Made by a program: the position numbers and the translations under genes. From Herbaspirillum sp. WKF16 (GTDB taxonomy: Bacteria > Pseudomonadota > Gammaproteobacteria > Burkholderiales > Burkholderiaceae_D), in the NCBI RefSeq assembly GCF_028993615.1, contig NZ_CP118632.1, positions 4,774,001 to 4,838,000 on the forward strand: 64,000 nucleotides of DNA. The letters run 5' to 3'. This document shows positions 8,080-18,994 of this stretch, piece after piece. The notes under the pieces were generated by a model. The model saw nothing but the letters and a program-made list of their open reading frames with translations, searched no databases and was not told the DNA's origin. Every line of letters starts with the position of its first letter. Within the stretch, counting starts at the first letter, position 1.

Positions 8080-9546
8080 TTATGCCGGTTCGCGCAGGTG
8101 CCAGTCGGTCGCTTGCTGGAACTGGTGCGCCACGTTCAGCAGGCGGGCTTCGTCGAAATAGTTGCCGATGATCTGCAGGCCGACCGGACGCTTGCCGTTC
8201 TTCTCGCCCTGGCCGAAACCGCAGGGAATCGACATGCCCGGCAGGCCGGCCAGGCTGGTGGACAGCGTGAAGATATCGGCCAGGTAGTTGGCTACCGGGT
8301 CGTTGGTCTTGTCGCCGAGATCCCAGGCGACGGTGGGCGCCACCGGGCCCATGATCACGTCGCACTGGCGGTCCGGGCCTTCGAGGGCGCGCTGGAAGTC
8401 CTGAGCGATCAGGCGGCGGATCTTCTGCGCCTGCAGGTAGTAGGCGTCGTAGTAGCCGTGCGAGAGCACATAGGAGCCGACCAGGATGCGGCGCTTCACT
8501 TCCTCGCCGAAGCCTTCCGCGCGCGACTTCTTGTACATGTCGGCCAGGTCCTTGTAGTCGGCGGCGCGATGGCCGTAGCGCACGCCGTCGAAGCGCGACA
8601 GGTTGCTCGACGCTTCGGCCGGCGCGATCACGTAGTACACGGGAATCGACAGTTCGGTCTTGGGCAGCGAGATGTCGACCAGCGTGGCGCCCAGCTTCTC
8701 GAACTCGGCCAGCGCGGCGCGCACGGCCTGCTCGACGTCGGCGGCCAGGCCGGCGCCGAAGAATTCCTTGGGCACGCCGATGCGCAAGCCTTGCAGGCTC
8801 TTGTCCAGCGCGCGGTTGAAGTCTTCCTTCGGACGCTGCAGGCTGGTGGAGTCGCGCTCGTCGAAGCCGCTCATGGCGTTCAACAGCAGGCCGCAGTCTT
8901 CGGCGGTCTTGGCGATCGGGCCGCCCTGGTCCAGCGAAGAGGCGAAGGCGATCATGCCGAAGCGCGAGACGCTGCCGTAGGTGGGCTTGATGCCGGTCAC
9001 GCCGCACAGCGCCGAGGGCTGGCGGATCGAGCCGCCGGTGTCGGTGGCGGTGGCGCCCGGCGCCAGGCGCGCGGCCACGGCGGCGGCCGAGCCGCCGGAG
9101 GAACCGCCCGGCACGGCGACCTTGTCCCAAGGGTTCTTGACCGGGCCGTAGAAGGAGTTCTCGTTGCCCGAGCCCATGGCGAATTCGTCGCAGTTGAGCT
9201 TGCCCAGCGTGACCGCGCCGGCGGCGTTGAACTGTTCCACCACGGTCGCGTCGAAGGGGCTCACGTAGTTCTGCAGCATCTTCGAGCCGGCGGTGGTGCG
9301 CCAGCCGCGGGTGACGAAGATGTCCTTGTGGGCGATCGGGACGCCGGTCAGCGGACCGGCGTCGTTGCCGGCCAGGCGAGCATCGGCGGCGCGCGCCTGG
9401 GCCAGCGTCAGTTCGCGGTCGACGTGCAGGAAGGCGTTGAGATCGCTGGCCTCGATGCGGTCGAGGAACAGCGTCGCCAGTTCGGCGGCGGAAATCTTGC
9501 GCGCTTGCAGCTGCGCGGACAATTCTTTGAGAGTGAGCTTGTGCAT
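8080..9546 (-). CDS. gatA: Asp-tRNA(Asn)/Glu-tRNA(Gln) amidotransferase subunit A
   Basis: GatA is the glutaminase subunit that hydrolyses glutamine and channels ammonia to GatB. The 488-aa protein shows the amidase-signature Ser-cisSer-Lys triad: Lys in AHKDIF, cis-Ser in DTGGSIRQP, and the nucleophile region [13 protein letters not shown]. The ATG at 9546 ([10 protein letters not shown]) is chosen because it matches the usual GatA N-terminus, although the frame stays open far upstream. It lies between gatC (104-nt gap) and gatB (48-nt gap) and is surely co-transcribed with them. Confidence 0.97.
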   Translation of the reverse strand: MHKLTLKELSAQLQARKISAAELATLFLDRIEASDLNAFLHVDRELTLAQARAADARLAGNDAGPLTGVPIAHKDIFVTRGWRTTAGSKMLQNYVSPFDATVVEQFNAAGAVTLGKLNCDEFAMGSGNENSFYGPVKNPWDKVAVPGGSSGGSAAAVAARLAPGATATDTGGSIRQPSALCGVTGIKPTYGSVSRFGMIAFASSLDQGGPIAKTAEDCGLLLNAMSGFDERDSTSLQRPKEDFNRALDKSLQGLRIGVPKEFFGAGLAADVEQAVRAALAEFEKLGATLVDISLPKTELSIPVYYVIAPAEASSNLSRFDGVRYGHRAADYKDLADMYKKSRAEGFGEEVKRRILVGSYVLSHGYYDAYYLQAQKIRRLIAQDFQRALEGPDRQCDVIMGPVAPTVAWDLGDKTNDPVANYLADIFTLSTSLAGLPGMSIPCGFGQGEKNGKRPVGLQIIGNYFDEARLLNVAHQFQQATDWHLREPA

Positions 9547-9650
9547 GGATGTGATGTCGCTGCGTGTCTTGCGTTGCTGAGGGCGCCGCCAAATGCGCCG
9601 GCCCCGGTGTCGTGACGGGGCCGCGTCGATCCGGCGGCCCGTTTCCGAAT

Positions 9651-9953
9651 TTATTCGATGACCTTGGGCACCAGGTACAGGCCGTCCTGGGTCGCCGGGG
9701 CGGGCTGCTGGTAGTCTTCGCGGCGATTGCCCTCGGTCACCGCATCCTCGCGCAGGCGCAGGGCCAGCGCCGGCTCGATGGCGGCGATCGGGTGCGACAG
9801 CGGCTCCACGCCGGCGGTGTCGACGGCCCGCATCTGCTCCACCAGGGCGAAGATGCCGTTGAGCTTTTCCAAGGTTTCGCCGGCCTGGGCGTCGGTCAGC
9901 TCCAGGCGGGAAAGATTGGCGATGCGTTTGACGTCGGAAAGGGCTAGTGACAT
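9651..9953 (-). CDS. gatC: Asp-tRNA(Asn)/Glu-tRNA(Gln) amidotransferase subunit C
   Basis: This is the small subunit (100 aa) that wraps around and stabilises the GatA-GatB complex. It starts [19 protein letters not shown], typical of GatC, and has the conserved middle segment [19 protein letters not shown] followed by GVEPLSHP. The ATG at 9953 gives the family length even though the frame is open further upstream. It is the first gene of the gatCAB operon and is divergent from mreB, a common betaproteobacterial order. Confidence 0.96.
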   Translation of the reverse strand: MSLALSDVKRIANLSRLELTDAQAGETLEKLNGIFALVEQMRAVDTAGVEPLSHPIAAIEPALALRLREDAVTEGNRREDYQQPAPATQDGLYLVPKVIE

Positions 9954-11368
<1,415 letters not shown>

Positions 11369-11646
11369 GCCTCCCGCGGCCGGCCCTGCGCCGGCCAGCA
11401 GCACCGCCGGCAGCCGCAAGGCGCCGGTTTTCCGGGGAACCGATACGTTCGATATGACGCAGTTCACTCCGACTTTCCCTCAGGCGCGCAACATCATTGC
11501 GCCCGCGGCGAAGGCTCGGCTGGCGGACCGTCGCACGGGCGATCCGGCTCCCCTTTTCATATCGTTTTCGACGCAGGAAGTGAGTGCGCCCTCCTGCAGC
11601 CGGCCGCAGGATCAGCATCCTGCGCCGCTGCGGGCGGCCTGACGCC

Positions 11647-12702
11647 ATGGAAATCCCACCACTCTTCAAGCAGGGCGCCTCGGCCCGCGTTCGCGTCACC
11701 GTCTTCGCCCTGCTGTCCATCGTGATGCTGGTGGTCGACGCCCGCATGCATGTATTGGGCACGGTGCGCCAGGGCATCGGCGCCGTCCTCTACCCGTTCC
11801 AGACCGTGGCCATGGTGCCGCGCGACGCGGCCGCCAGCGTGGCAGACTACTTCACCTCGGTCTCCGCGCTGCAGAAGGAAAACCAGGGCCTGCGTCAGCA
11901 GCAGATCGTCAATTCGCAGCTGATGCAGCAGGAGCGCCAGCTGGCGGCCGAGAACGCGCAGCTGCGCAAGCTGCTGGACATGCAGCAGAAGGTGCCGGTC
12001 AAGTCCATCGTGGGCGAGATCCTGTACGACGCGCGCGACCCCTTCACCCGCAAGATCATCCTCAACCGCGGCTCCCAGCAGGGCGTGGCCACCGGCCAGC
12101 CGGTGATCGACGAGGTGGGCATCGTCGGCCAGGTCACGCGCGTCTTCCCGTTCACCTCGGAAGTCACGCTGCTGACCGACAAGGACCAGGCCATCCCCGT
12201 GCAGGTGCTGCGCAACGGCCTGCGCAGCGTGGCCTACGGCCGCGGCCAGACCGGCGCGCTGGACCTGCGCTTCATGCCGGCCAACGCCGACATCCAGAAG
12301 GGCGACACGCTGGTCACCTCGGGCATCGACGGCGTCTACCCGCCAGGCCTGTCGGTGGCCACCGTGGTGCTGATGGAGACCCGCTCGGCCGACTCCTTCG
12401 CGCGCATCGTCTGCCAGCCGCTGGCCGGCATCGACCGCCATCGCCAGCTGCTGATCCTGCTGGTGGAACAGAACCTGCCGCCGCGTCCCGAACCTGACGT
12501 GACCGACGAAAAATCCGCCAAGCTGTTCAAGCGCCGCCTGCGCGACAGCACCCGCGACACCTCCGCCGACGACGCCAACGCCACGCCCAAGGACAAGCCG
12601 GTCGACGAGCGCAAGGGCGCGGCCAACGTCGCCGCTCCGGCGCCCGCCCCTGCGGCGCCGGCGAACGCGGCCAAGCCGGCCGCCAAGGAATCCGCACGAT
12701 GA
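11647..12702 (+). CDS. mreC: Rod-shape-determining protein MreC
   Basis: This is an inner-membrane protein whose periplasmic part links MreB/RodZ to PBP2 and activates it. The 351-aa protein has one N-terminal membrane segment (FALLSIVMLVVDARM), a coiled coil (about residues 70-115, rich in Gln/Leu/Glu) and the two beta-barrel domains characteristic of MreC (VIDEVGIVGQVTRV onward). A low-complexity Ala/Pro/Lys tail fills the last 70 residues. The ATG at 11647 (MEIPPLFKQG) matches homologues. Its stop overlaps the mreD start by four bases (ATGA), indicating translational coupling. Confidence 0.96.
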   Translation: MEIPPLFKQGASARVRVTVFALLSIVMLVVDARMHVLGTVRQGIGAVLYPFQTVAMVPRDAAASVADYFTSVSALQKENQGLRQQQIVNSQLMQQERQLAAENAQLRKLLDMQQKVPVKSIVGEILYDARDPFTRKIILNRGSQQGVATGQPVIDEVGIVGQVTRVFPFTSEVTLLTDKDQAIPVQVLRNGLRSVAYGRGQTGALDLRFMPANADIQKGDTLVTSGIDGVYPPGLSVATVVLMETRSADSFARIVCQPLAGIDRHRQLLILLVEQNLPPRPEPDVTDEKSAKLFKRRLRDSTRDTSADDANATPKDKPVDERKGAANVAAPAPAPAAPANAAKPAAKESAR

Positions 12703-13208
12703 ACGATCATTACATCCTCCTGCCGGCCAACCCGCTGTTCATCGCGTTCAGCCTGGTGGTCGCCTTCCTGCTCAACCTGATGCCCTGGGGCCAGATCGTC
12801 GGCGTGCCCGACTTCGTGGCGCTGGCGCTGGTGTTCTGGAGCATCCACCAGCCGCGCAAGGTCGGCATCAGCATCGCCTTCCTGATGGGCCTGCTGATGG
12901 ACGTCAACGAGGCCACGCTGCTGGGCGAGAACGCGCTGGCGTACACCCTGCTGTCCTACTTCGCCATCATGATCCACCGCCGCGTGCTGTGGTTCCCGCT
13001 GCGCACGCAGGCGCTGCACGTGCTGCCGCTGCTGCTGCTCACGCAGGCGGTGCAGCTGCTGGTGCAGCTGCTGGTAACCGGCAAGTTCCCGCACTGGTTC
13101 TATTTCAGCGAAAGCGTCATCTCGGCCATCCTGTGGCCGGTGGTGAGCCTGCTGCTCCTGGCGCCCCAGCGGCGCGCCATCAACCGCGACGCCAACCGCC
13201 CCATCTGA
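12699..13208 (+). CDS. mreD: Rod-shape-determining protein MreD
   Basis: This is a small integral inner-membrane partner of MreC, MrdA and RodA in the elongasome. The 169-aa protein is very hydrophobic, with about five or six membrane segments, and carries the MreD-like patch GLLMDVNEATLLGENAL. Its start overlaps the mreC stop by 4 nt. The gene is followed after 21 nt by mrdA. Confidence 0.95.
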   Translation: MNDHYILLPANPLFIAFSLVVAFLLNLMPWGQIVGVPDFVALALVFWSIHQPRKVGISIAFLMGLLMDVNEATLLGENALAYTLLSYFAIMIHRRVLWFPLRTQALHVLPLLLLTQAVQLLVQLLVTGKFPHWFYFSESVISAILWPVVSLLLLAPQRRAINRDANRPI

Positions 13209-13229
13209 CGGTCCTGAGACTGACTCCGC

Positions 13230-15200
13230 ATGACCGAATTCAAGAACACCGCGCATGAGCTCAAGCTGTTCAGGCTGCGCCTGCTCGCGGGAAGCGTGCT
13301 GGTGCTGGTCTGCTTCAGCCTGCTGCTGGCGCGCTTCCTGTGGCTGCAGGTGGTGCGCCACGACGCCTACGCCGCGCAGGCCGAGGAAAACCGCATCTCG
13401 GTGGTCCCCATCGTGCCCAACCGCGGCCTGATCCTGGACCGCAACGGCGTGGTGCTGGCGCGCAATTACTCCGCCTATACGCTGGAAATCACGCCCTCCA
13501 AGATCCGCAGCAATATCGACGACCTCATCGACGAGCTGGGCACGCTGGTGGAAATCCAGCCGCGCGACCGCCGCCGCTTCCGCCGCCTGCAGGAAGAATC
13601 CAAGAACTTCGAGAGCGTGCCCATCCGCACCCGCCTGACCGACGAGGAAGTGGCCAAGTTCACCGCGCAGCGCTACCGCTTCCCGGGCGTGGAGGTGCAG
13701 GCGCGCCTGTTCCGCCAGTACCCCTACGGCAAGACGGCGGCGCACGTGATCGGCTACATCGGCCGCATCAGCGCCCGCGACGCCGAGCGCATCGCCGATT
13801 CCGACGACGAGGCCAACTACAACGGCACCGACTACATCGGCAAGGAAGGCCTGGAAAAGAGCTACGAGAGCCAGCTGCACGGCACCACCGGCTACGAGGA
13901 AGTGGAGATCTCGGCCAGCGGCCGCGCGGTGCGCTCGCTCTCGCGCACGCCGGCCACGCCGGGCAAGAACCTGATCCTGTCGATCGACATCGAACTGCAG
14001 AAGGTGGTGGAAGAAGCCTTCGGCGACCAGAAGGGCGCGCTGGTGGCGATCAACCCGGCCACCGGCGACATCCTGGCCTACGTCTCGCAGCCATCCTACG
14101 ATCCCAACCTGTTCGTCGAGGGCATCGACCAGCAGAGCTGGGACGAATTGAACAAGTCGCCCGACCGGCCGCTCCTGAACCGCCCGCTCTCCGGCACCTA
14201 TTCGCCCGGCTCGACCTACAAGCCCTTCATGGCGCTGGCCGCGCTGGAACTGGGCAAGCGCCGCCCCCAGGACGCCATCCGCGACCCCGGCTACTTCATC
14301 CTCGGCAACCACCGCTTCCGCGACGACAAGGAAGGCGGCCACGGCGTGGTCGACATGTACCGCTCGATCGCCATCTCCTGCGACACCTATTACTACATGC
14401 TGGCCAACGACATGGGCGTCAACGCGATCCATGACTTCATGAAGCCCTTCGGCTTCGGCCAGATCACCGGCATCGACCTGGAGCACGAGAAGCGCGGCAT
14501 CCTGCCTTCCACCGAATGGAAGCGCACCTCCTTCCGCAAGCCGGAGCAGAAGCGCTGGATCGCCGGCGACACCGTCTCGCTGGGCATCGGCCAGGGCTAC
14601 AACAGCTTCACCCCGCTGCAGATGGCGCAGGCCACCTCGATCCTGGCCAACAACGGCGTGGTGATGAAGCCCCACCTGGTCAAGATCATCGAGGACGGCG
14701 TGACCCACGAGCGCACCGAGACCGTGCCCAAGGAAAGCTACCGTATCCCGCTGAAGCAGGAAAACATCGACTTCATCAAGCGCGCCATGGTCGGTGTGGT
14801 CAAGGAAGGCACCGGCGGCGCCGCCTTCCGCGGCGCGCCCTACGAGTCGGGCGGCAAGACCGGCACGGCGCAGGTGGTCAACATCGCCAAGAACCAGAAG
14901 TACGACTCCAGGAAGCTCTCGCGCATCTACCACGACAATGGCCTGTACATCGGCTTCGCGCCGGCCGACGCGCCGCGCATCGCGATCGCCGCGGTGGTCG
15001 AGAACGGCGGCTGGGGCGCCGGCGTGGCCGCGCCGCTGGTGCGCAAGGCGATGGATTACTTCATGCTGGGCAAGAAACCCAACGAGCCGATCAAGTCGGT
15101 GGCGCCGGCCGAGGCCGTGACCTCGGACCAGCCGGTGGAGGGCCCGACCGCCGACGACGCCGGCAACACCCCGACCGTCCAGCCGGACGTGCAGGAGTGA
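13230..15200 (+). CDS. mrdA: Penicillin-binding protein 2 (elongasome transpeptidase)
   Basis: This is a class B PBP that cross-links lateral-wall peptidoglycan with RodA. The 656-aa protein has an N-terminal membrane anchor (VLVLVCFSLLLARFLWL), a PBP dimerisation domain and a C-terminal transpeptidase domain. The acyl-enzyme serine lies in STYK (Ser328-Lys331), the second motif reads SCD (Ser383) and the third is KTGT (Lys543). The Asp/Pro-rich last 50 residues are probably disordered. It sits between mreD and rodA, as in most rod-shaped proteobacteria. Confidence 0.97.
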   Translation: MTEFKNTAHELKLFRLRLLAGSVLVLVCFSLLLARFLWLQVVRHDAYAAQAEENRISVVPIVPNRGLILDRNGVVLARNYSAYTLEITPSKIRSNIDDLIDELGTLVEIQPRDRRRFRRLQEESKNFESVPIRTRLTDEEVAKFTAQRYRFPGVEVQARLFRQYPYGKTAAHVIGYIGRISARDAERIADSDDEANYNGTDYIGKEGLEKSYESQLHGTTGYEEVEISASGRAVRSLSRTPATPGKNLILSIDIELQKVVEEAFGDQKGALVAINPATGDILAYVSQPSYDPNLFVEGIDQQSWDELNKSPDRPLLNRPLSGTYSPGSTYKPFMALAALELGKRRPQDAIRDPGYFILGNHRFRDDKEGGHGVVDMYRSIAISCDTYYYMLANDMGVNAIHDFMKPFGFGQITGIDLEHEKRGILPSTEWKRTSFRKPEQKRWIAGDTVSLGIGQGYNSFTPLQMAQATSILANNGVVMKPHLVKIIEDGVTHERTETVPKESYRIPLKQENIDFIKRAMVGVVKEGTGGAAFRGAPYESGGKTGTAQVVNIAKNQKYDSRKLSRIYHDNGLYIGFAPADAPRIAIAAVVENGGWGAGVAAPLVRKAMDYFMLGKKPNEPIKSVAPAEAVTSDQPVEGPTADDAGNTPTVQPDVQE

Positions 15201-15267
15201 GGATGGCCTTCGTTTATCATTCCCGTGCGCGCCGCTTCGGTGCCGGCGCCGCGTTCAAGGAGCCGGC

Positions 15268-16377
15268 ATGAGCCTGCAACGCCCCCCTCTGTGGCAACTC
15301 ATCAAGCCGCACCTGACGGTGTTCGACGGCGCGCTGTCGCTGATCGTGTTCCTGATCCTGTCGGTGGGCATCGTCACGCTATACTCGGCCGGCATGAACT
15401 TCCCGGGCCGGGTGGAAGACCAGCTGCGCAACATCCTGATCGCCTTCATCGTCATGTGGATCGCCGCCAACGTCTCGCCGCAGCTGCTGCTGCGGCTGGC
15501 GGTACCGGTCTATACGGTGGGGGTGACGCTGCTCATCGCCGTGGCCCTGTTCGGCATTATCAAGAAGGGCTCGCGCCGCTGGCTCAACATCGGCGTGGTG
15601 GTGCAGCCTTCCGAGATCATGAAGATCGCCATGCCGCTGATGCTGGCGTGGTACTTCCAGAAGCGCGAGGGCATGTTGCGCTGGGACGCCTTCCTGGTGG
15701 CGACCCTGCTGCTGGTGATCCCCGGCTTCCTGATCATCCGCCAGCCCGACCTGGGCACCGGCCTGCTGGTGCTGGGCGCGGGCTTCTATGTGATCTTCTT
15801 CGCCGGGCTGCCCTGGAAGGTGCTGCTGGGCCTGTTCGTGGCCGGGGCGGCCAGCCTGCCGGTGGTGTGGTCCTTCATGCACGACTACCAGCGCCAGCGC
15901 ATCATGATGCTGATCGATCCCACCTCCGATCCCCTGGGCAAAGGCTTCCACATCATCCAGTCGACCATCGCGATCGGCTCGGGCGGCGTGGCCGGCAAGG
16001 GCTGGCTGATGGGCACGCAAACCCACCTCGAATTCATCCCGGAGCGCACCACCGACTTCATCTTCTCGGTCTTTTCGGAAGAGTTCGGCCTGATCGGCAA
16101 CACCGTCCTGCTGGTGCTGTACCTGCTGCTGGTGGGGCGCGGGATGATGATCGCGGCCAACGCGCCGACGCTCTTTACGCGCCTCATGGCGGGCTCCATC
16201 ACGATGATGTTTTTCACCTACGCCTTCGTCAACATGGGCATGGTCAGCGGCATCCTGCCGGTGGTCGGCGTGCCGTTGCCGTTCATGAGCTACGGCGGCA
16301 CCGCGCTGGTGACGCTGGGGCTGGGCACGGGCATCCTGATGAGCATCCAGCGCCACCGCAAGCTGGTGCAGACCTGA
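15268..16377 (+). CDS. rodA: Peptidoglycan glycosyltransferase RodA (SEDS family)
   Basis: RodA polymerises lipid II into glycan strands in partnership with PBP2. This 369-aa SEDS protein has about ten membrane segments. Family landmarks are the WLNIGVVVQPSEIMKI region, IIRQPDLGTGLLVL with the functional Asp, and the C-terminal VPLPFMSYGGTALVTLG signature. The ATG at 15268 has AAGGAG about 6 nt upstream. The gene follows mrdA after 67 nt and precedes rlpA. Confidence 0.97.
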   Translation: MSLQRPPLWQLIKPHLTVFDGALSLIVFLILSVGIVTLYSAGMNFPGRVEDQLRNILIAFIVMWIAANVSPQLLLRLAVPVYTVGVTLLIAVALFGIIKKGSRRWLNIGVVVQPSEIMKIAMPLMLAWYFQKREGMLRWDAFLVATLLLVIPGFLIIRQPDLGTGLLVLGAGFYVIFFAGLPWKVLLGLFVAGAASLPVVWSFMHDYQRQRIMMLIDPTSDPLGKGFHIIQSTIAIGSGGVAGKGWLMGTQTHLEFIPERTTDFIFSVFSEEFGLIGNTVLLVLYLLLVGRGMMIAANAPTLFTRLMAGSITMMFFTYAFVNMGMVSGILPVVGVPLPFMSYGGTALVTLGLGTGILMSIQRHRKLVQT

Positions 16378-16496
16378 ACCGCCGCGGCGATGAACTTGCG
16401 CCACTGACTGCTTGTCAGCCATGCGGCGATGCACTCTGGTATCGTTGCGAAAAAATTCCGGCCGGACACAACGGCCGCATTGCTTAAGGATCGGGA

Positions 16497-17681
16497 ATGC
16501 GACCAACCATGCGAACAATATCAATCGGACAATATGGGCGCGCGCTGCGCCTGGCGGCGCTGGCGCTGCCTGCGCTGCTGGCCGCCTGCAGCACCGCGCC
16601 GCCGGCGCGCCAGAGCGCGCCGCAAGCGAGCGCGCCGGCCAAGGCCGGCGGCGCGACCCGCCCCAACAACGCGCCGGCGCTGCCGGCGGCAGGCTCGGGT
16701 CGCGGCGGCTACTACAAGGATGACGGCCCGGGCGACCATATCCCCGACGGCCTGCTCGACGTGGCCGACGCCGAGCCGCAGGTCGAGCCGGTCTCCAGGG
16801 CGGCCAGCAAGCCTTATGTCGTGTTCGGCAAGACCTACGTGCCGGTGACCGACACCCAGCCCTTCATCCAGCGCGGCATCGGCAGCTGGTACGGCAAGAA
16901 ATTCCACGGCCAGAAGACCTCGTCGGGCGAGCTCTACGACATGTACAAGATGACGGCAGCGCACCCGACCCTGCCGATCCCCTCCTACGCCCGCGTCACC
17001 AACCTGAAGACCGGCAAGCAGGTGATCGTGCGCATCAACGACCGCGGCCCGTTCCACTCCAGCCGCATCATCGATCTCTCCTACACCGCGGCGCTCAAGC
17101 TGGGTTACCTGGGTAGCGGCAGCAGCGAGCTGGAAGTCGAACGCATCCTGCCGGAAGAGGCCCAGCGCATGGCCGACGCCCGCCGCAACGGCACCCAGGT
17201 GGCGACGGCCGATCCGCTCAACGCGGCCGCAGAAACCGGCGCCGGCGTCTCCACCGGGGCCGTCGCGATCAACTCGGTGAGCGCGCAGAACATGGCGCCG
17301 CAGCCTACCGTGGCGGCGGTGCAACCGATCAACGCCACCACCTCGAGCTCGGCCAACGGCGCCGGCATGGCCGGCGGCGGCGGCATCATCAACGCGGTGG
17401 CCAGCGGCTCCGCGCCCTCACCCGCGATGCCGCAGGCGGTGCCGCTGTCGGCCGGCTACTACCTGCAGTTCGGCGCCTACTCGCAAGAGGCCAACGCCCT
17501 GCAGGCGCGCGACAAGCTGCTGCCCAGCCTGTCGGGTGTGATCGACAGCCTGCAGGCGGTGCAGGTCAACGGCCTGTACCGGCTCTACGCCGGCCCCTAC
17601 GCCACCCGTCCGGCCGCGCAGAACGCCGCCTTGATGGTGCGCCAGCGCAGCGCCGGCACGCCCTTCGTGGTCGAACGCTGA
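16497..17681 (+). CDS. rlpA: RlpA septal lytic-transglycosylase-like lipoprotein with SPOR domain
   Basis: RlpA proteins are outer-membrane lipoproteins that bind denuded septal glycan. In some species they cleave it. The 394-aa precursor has a lipoprotein signal with lipobox LAAC, then a double-psi beta-barrel RlpA domain (about 110-210; [16 protein letters not shown] and VRINDRGPF hold the Glu and Asp used by active homologues). A long Ala/Gly/Ser linker follows, then a C-terminal SPOR domain ([15 protein letters not shown]). The start at 16497 has AAGGA upstream; a second ATG four codons later is possible. It closes the mre/mrd group. Confidence 0.95.
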   Translation: MRPTMRTISIGQYGRALRLAALALPALLAACSTAPPARQSAPQASAPAKAGGATRPNNAPALPAAGSGRGGYYKDDGPGDHIPDGLLDVADAEPQVEPVSRAASKPYVVFGKTYVPVTDTQPFIQRGIGSWYGKKFHGQKTSSGELYDMYKMTAAHPTLPIPSYARVTNLKTGKQVIVRINDRGPFHSSRIIDLSYTAALKLGYLGSGSSELEVERILPEEAQRMADARRNGTQVATADPLNAAAETGAGVSTGAVAINSVSAQNMAPQPTVAAVQPINATTSSSANGAGMAGGGGIINAVASGSAPSPAMPQAVPLSAGYYLQFGAYSQEANALQARDKLLPSLSGVIDSLQAVQVNGLYRLYAGPYATRPAAQNAALMVRQRSAGTPFVVER

Positions 17682-17751
17682 CCATCCCTTCCGGCGCGCC
17701 GCGAACGCGGGCGCCGGATGTCCTCCCTTTCCCCTCACGCGGAGCAAGCAC

Positions 17752-18084
17752 ATGCATCCCTATCTCGCCCTGGGCATCGCCATCGTTTCCGAAGTCATCG
17801 CCACCTCGGCGCTGCGCGCCTCCGACGGCTTCTCGCGCCTGTGGCCGTCGGTGCTGGTGGTGGTGGGATATGGGCTGGCGTTCTTCTTCTTGTCGGCCAC
17901 GCTCAAGTCGATCCCGGTGGGCATCGCCTACGCGATCTGGTCGGGCCTGGGGGTGGTGCTGATCTCGCTGGCGGCGTGGCTGCTGTTCGGCCAGAAGCTG
18001 GATGCGCCGGCCATCATCGGCATGGGCCTGATCGTGGCCGGCGTAGTGGTGCTCAATGTGTTTTCCAAGGCCTCGGCGCACTGA
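17752..18084 (+). CDS. Small multidrug resistance (SMR) efflux protein, EmrE-like
   Basis: This is a 110-aa proton-coupled exporter of cationic or guanidinium-like compounds that works as an antiparallel dimer. Four membrane helices fill the sequence. The essential acidic residue is Glu14 in [11 protein letters not shown], and the aromatic selectivity motif YAIWSGLG is present. The helix-1 sequence SEVIATSAL fits the quaternary-compound (Qac) subgroup better than guanidinium exporters, but the substrate is uncertain. It is 70 nt after rlpA. Its TGA shares the palindrome TGATCA with the stop of the convergent rsmI gene. Confidence 0.93.
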   Translation: MHPYLALGIAIVSEVIATSALRASDGFSRLWPSVLVVVGYGLAFFFLSATLKSIPVGIAYAIWSGLGVVLISLAAWLLFGQKLDAPAIIGMGLIVAGVVVLNVFSKASAH

Positions 18085-18981
18085 TCAGGCGCCGTCGCGA
18101 ATCTCCAGCGCGCGCTCGTAGAGCGCGTTCTTCTTTTGTCCGGTGATCTGCGCGGCCAGCGCGGCCGCCTGCTTGACCGGCAACTCCTCCAGCAGGATGC
18201 GCAGCACCCGCTCCACCTCGGCATCGTCGCCGTCGCTGGGCGGCGCGCCCTCGACCAGCACCACGAACTCCCCGCGCTGGCGGTTGGCGTCCGCCTCCAG
18301 CCAGGCCGGCGCCTCGCCCAGCGGGCAGCGGTGGATGCTCTCGAAGAGCTTGGTCAGCTCGCGCGCCAGCACCACCTGGCGTCCGGGGCCGAACACCTGC
18401 AGCATCGATTGCAGGGTCTCGACGATGCGGTGCGGCGCCTCGTAGAACACCAGCGCGGCTTGCATCGCCGCCAGCTCCTGCAGCGCGGTCTCGCGCTGGC
18501 GCGTCTTGCTGGGCAGGAAACCCACGAAATGGAAACGCTGGTCCGCCAAGCCCGAGGCCGACAGCGCCGTCACGGCCGCCGAGGCGCCCGGCAGCGGCAC
18601 CACCTGCAGGCCGGCGGCGCGCACCGCGTCGACCACGCGCGCGCCCGGATCCGACACCGCCGGCGTGCCGGCGTCCGACACCAGCGCCACGCGCTGGCCG
18701 GCGCGCAGGCGCTCGACGATCTTGTCGGCGGCCTCGCGCTCGTTGTGCTCATGCGCGGCCAGGAGCGGCTTGGACAGGCCGTAGCGCTGCAGCAGCTGGC
18801 TGGTGTTGCGGGTGTCCTCGCAGGCGACGGCGTCGGCCATGGCCAGCACGTGGAGGGCGCGCAACGTGATGTCGCAGGCGTTTCCGATGGGCGTGGCCAG
18901 CACATATAATGCCGACACCGGATAGTTTTGCTGGGCGGCATCAGACAGGATGGAAGCGGCTGCGCTCAAGTTCTGATTCAT
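18085..18981 (-). CDS. rsmI: 16S rRNA (cytidine(1402)-2'-O)-methyltransferase
   Basis: RsmI methylates the 2'-O of C1402 in the decoding centre of 16S rRNA using S-adenosylmethionine. The 298-aa protein has the tetrapyrrole-methylase fold motifs LYVLATPIGNACDITLRAL, CEDTRNTSQLLQRYGL, LVSDAGTPAVSDPG and the SAM-contacting PLPGASAAVTAL. The ATG at 18981 lies only 13 nt from the ATG of the divergent LpoA-like gene, so the two promoters must lie inside each other's 5' coding regions. No clear ribosome site precedes this start. A GTG about 22 codons later, before SALYVLATPIG, is an alternative. Confidence 0.95.
   Translation of the reverse strand: MNQNLSAAASILSDAAQQNYPVSALYVLATPIGNACDITLRALHVLAMADAVACEDTRNTSQLLQRYGLSKPLLAAHEHNEREAADKIVERLRAGQRVALVSDAGTPAVSDPGARVVDAVRAAGLQVVPLPGASAAVTALSASGLADQRFHFVGFLPSKTRQRETALQELAAMQAALVFYEAPHRIVETLQSMLQVFGPGRQVVLARELTKLFESIHRCPLGEAPAWLEADANRQRGEFVVLVEGAPPSDGDDAEVERVLRILLEELPVKQAAALAAQITGQKKNALYERALEIRDGA
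18905..18910 (+). promoter_or_regulatory. TATAAT box likely driving the LpoA-like gene
   Basis: A perfect -10 hexamer lies inside the 5' part of rsmI, with a weak -35 (TTCCGA, 18882-18887) 17 nt upstream. It would start transcription about 78 nt before the LpoA-like ATG. The 13-nt divergent gap has no room for a promoter of its own, which favours this site. Confidence 0.4.
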
Positions 18982-18994
18982 TGGAGGAGGCGGG

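Noticed and set aside
7501..9615. A 704-codon plus-strand frame opposite gatB and gatA
   Set aside because: It is antisense to conserved essential genes and has no recognisable motif.
11454..11642. A 62-codon frame in the mreB-mreC gap
   Set aside because: It has no ribosome-binding site, shows no domain, and ends right before mreC. The gap is more simply a leader or processing region.
12336..14933. An 865-codon minus-strand frame opposite mreC to mrdA
   Set aside because: It has low-complexity His/Gln/Asp-rich composition and is antisense to the cell-shape operon.
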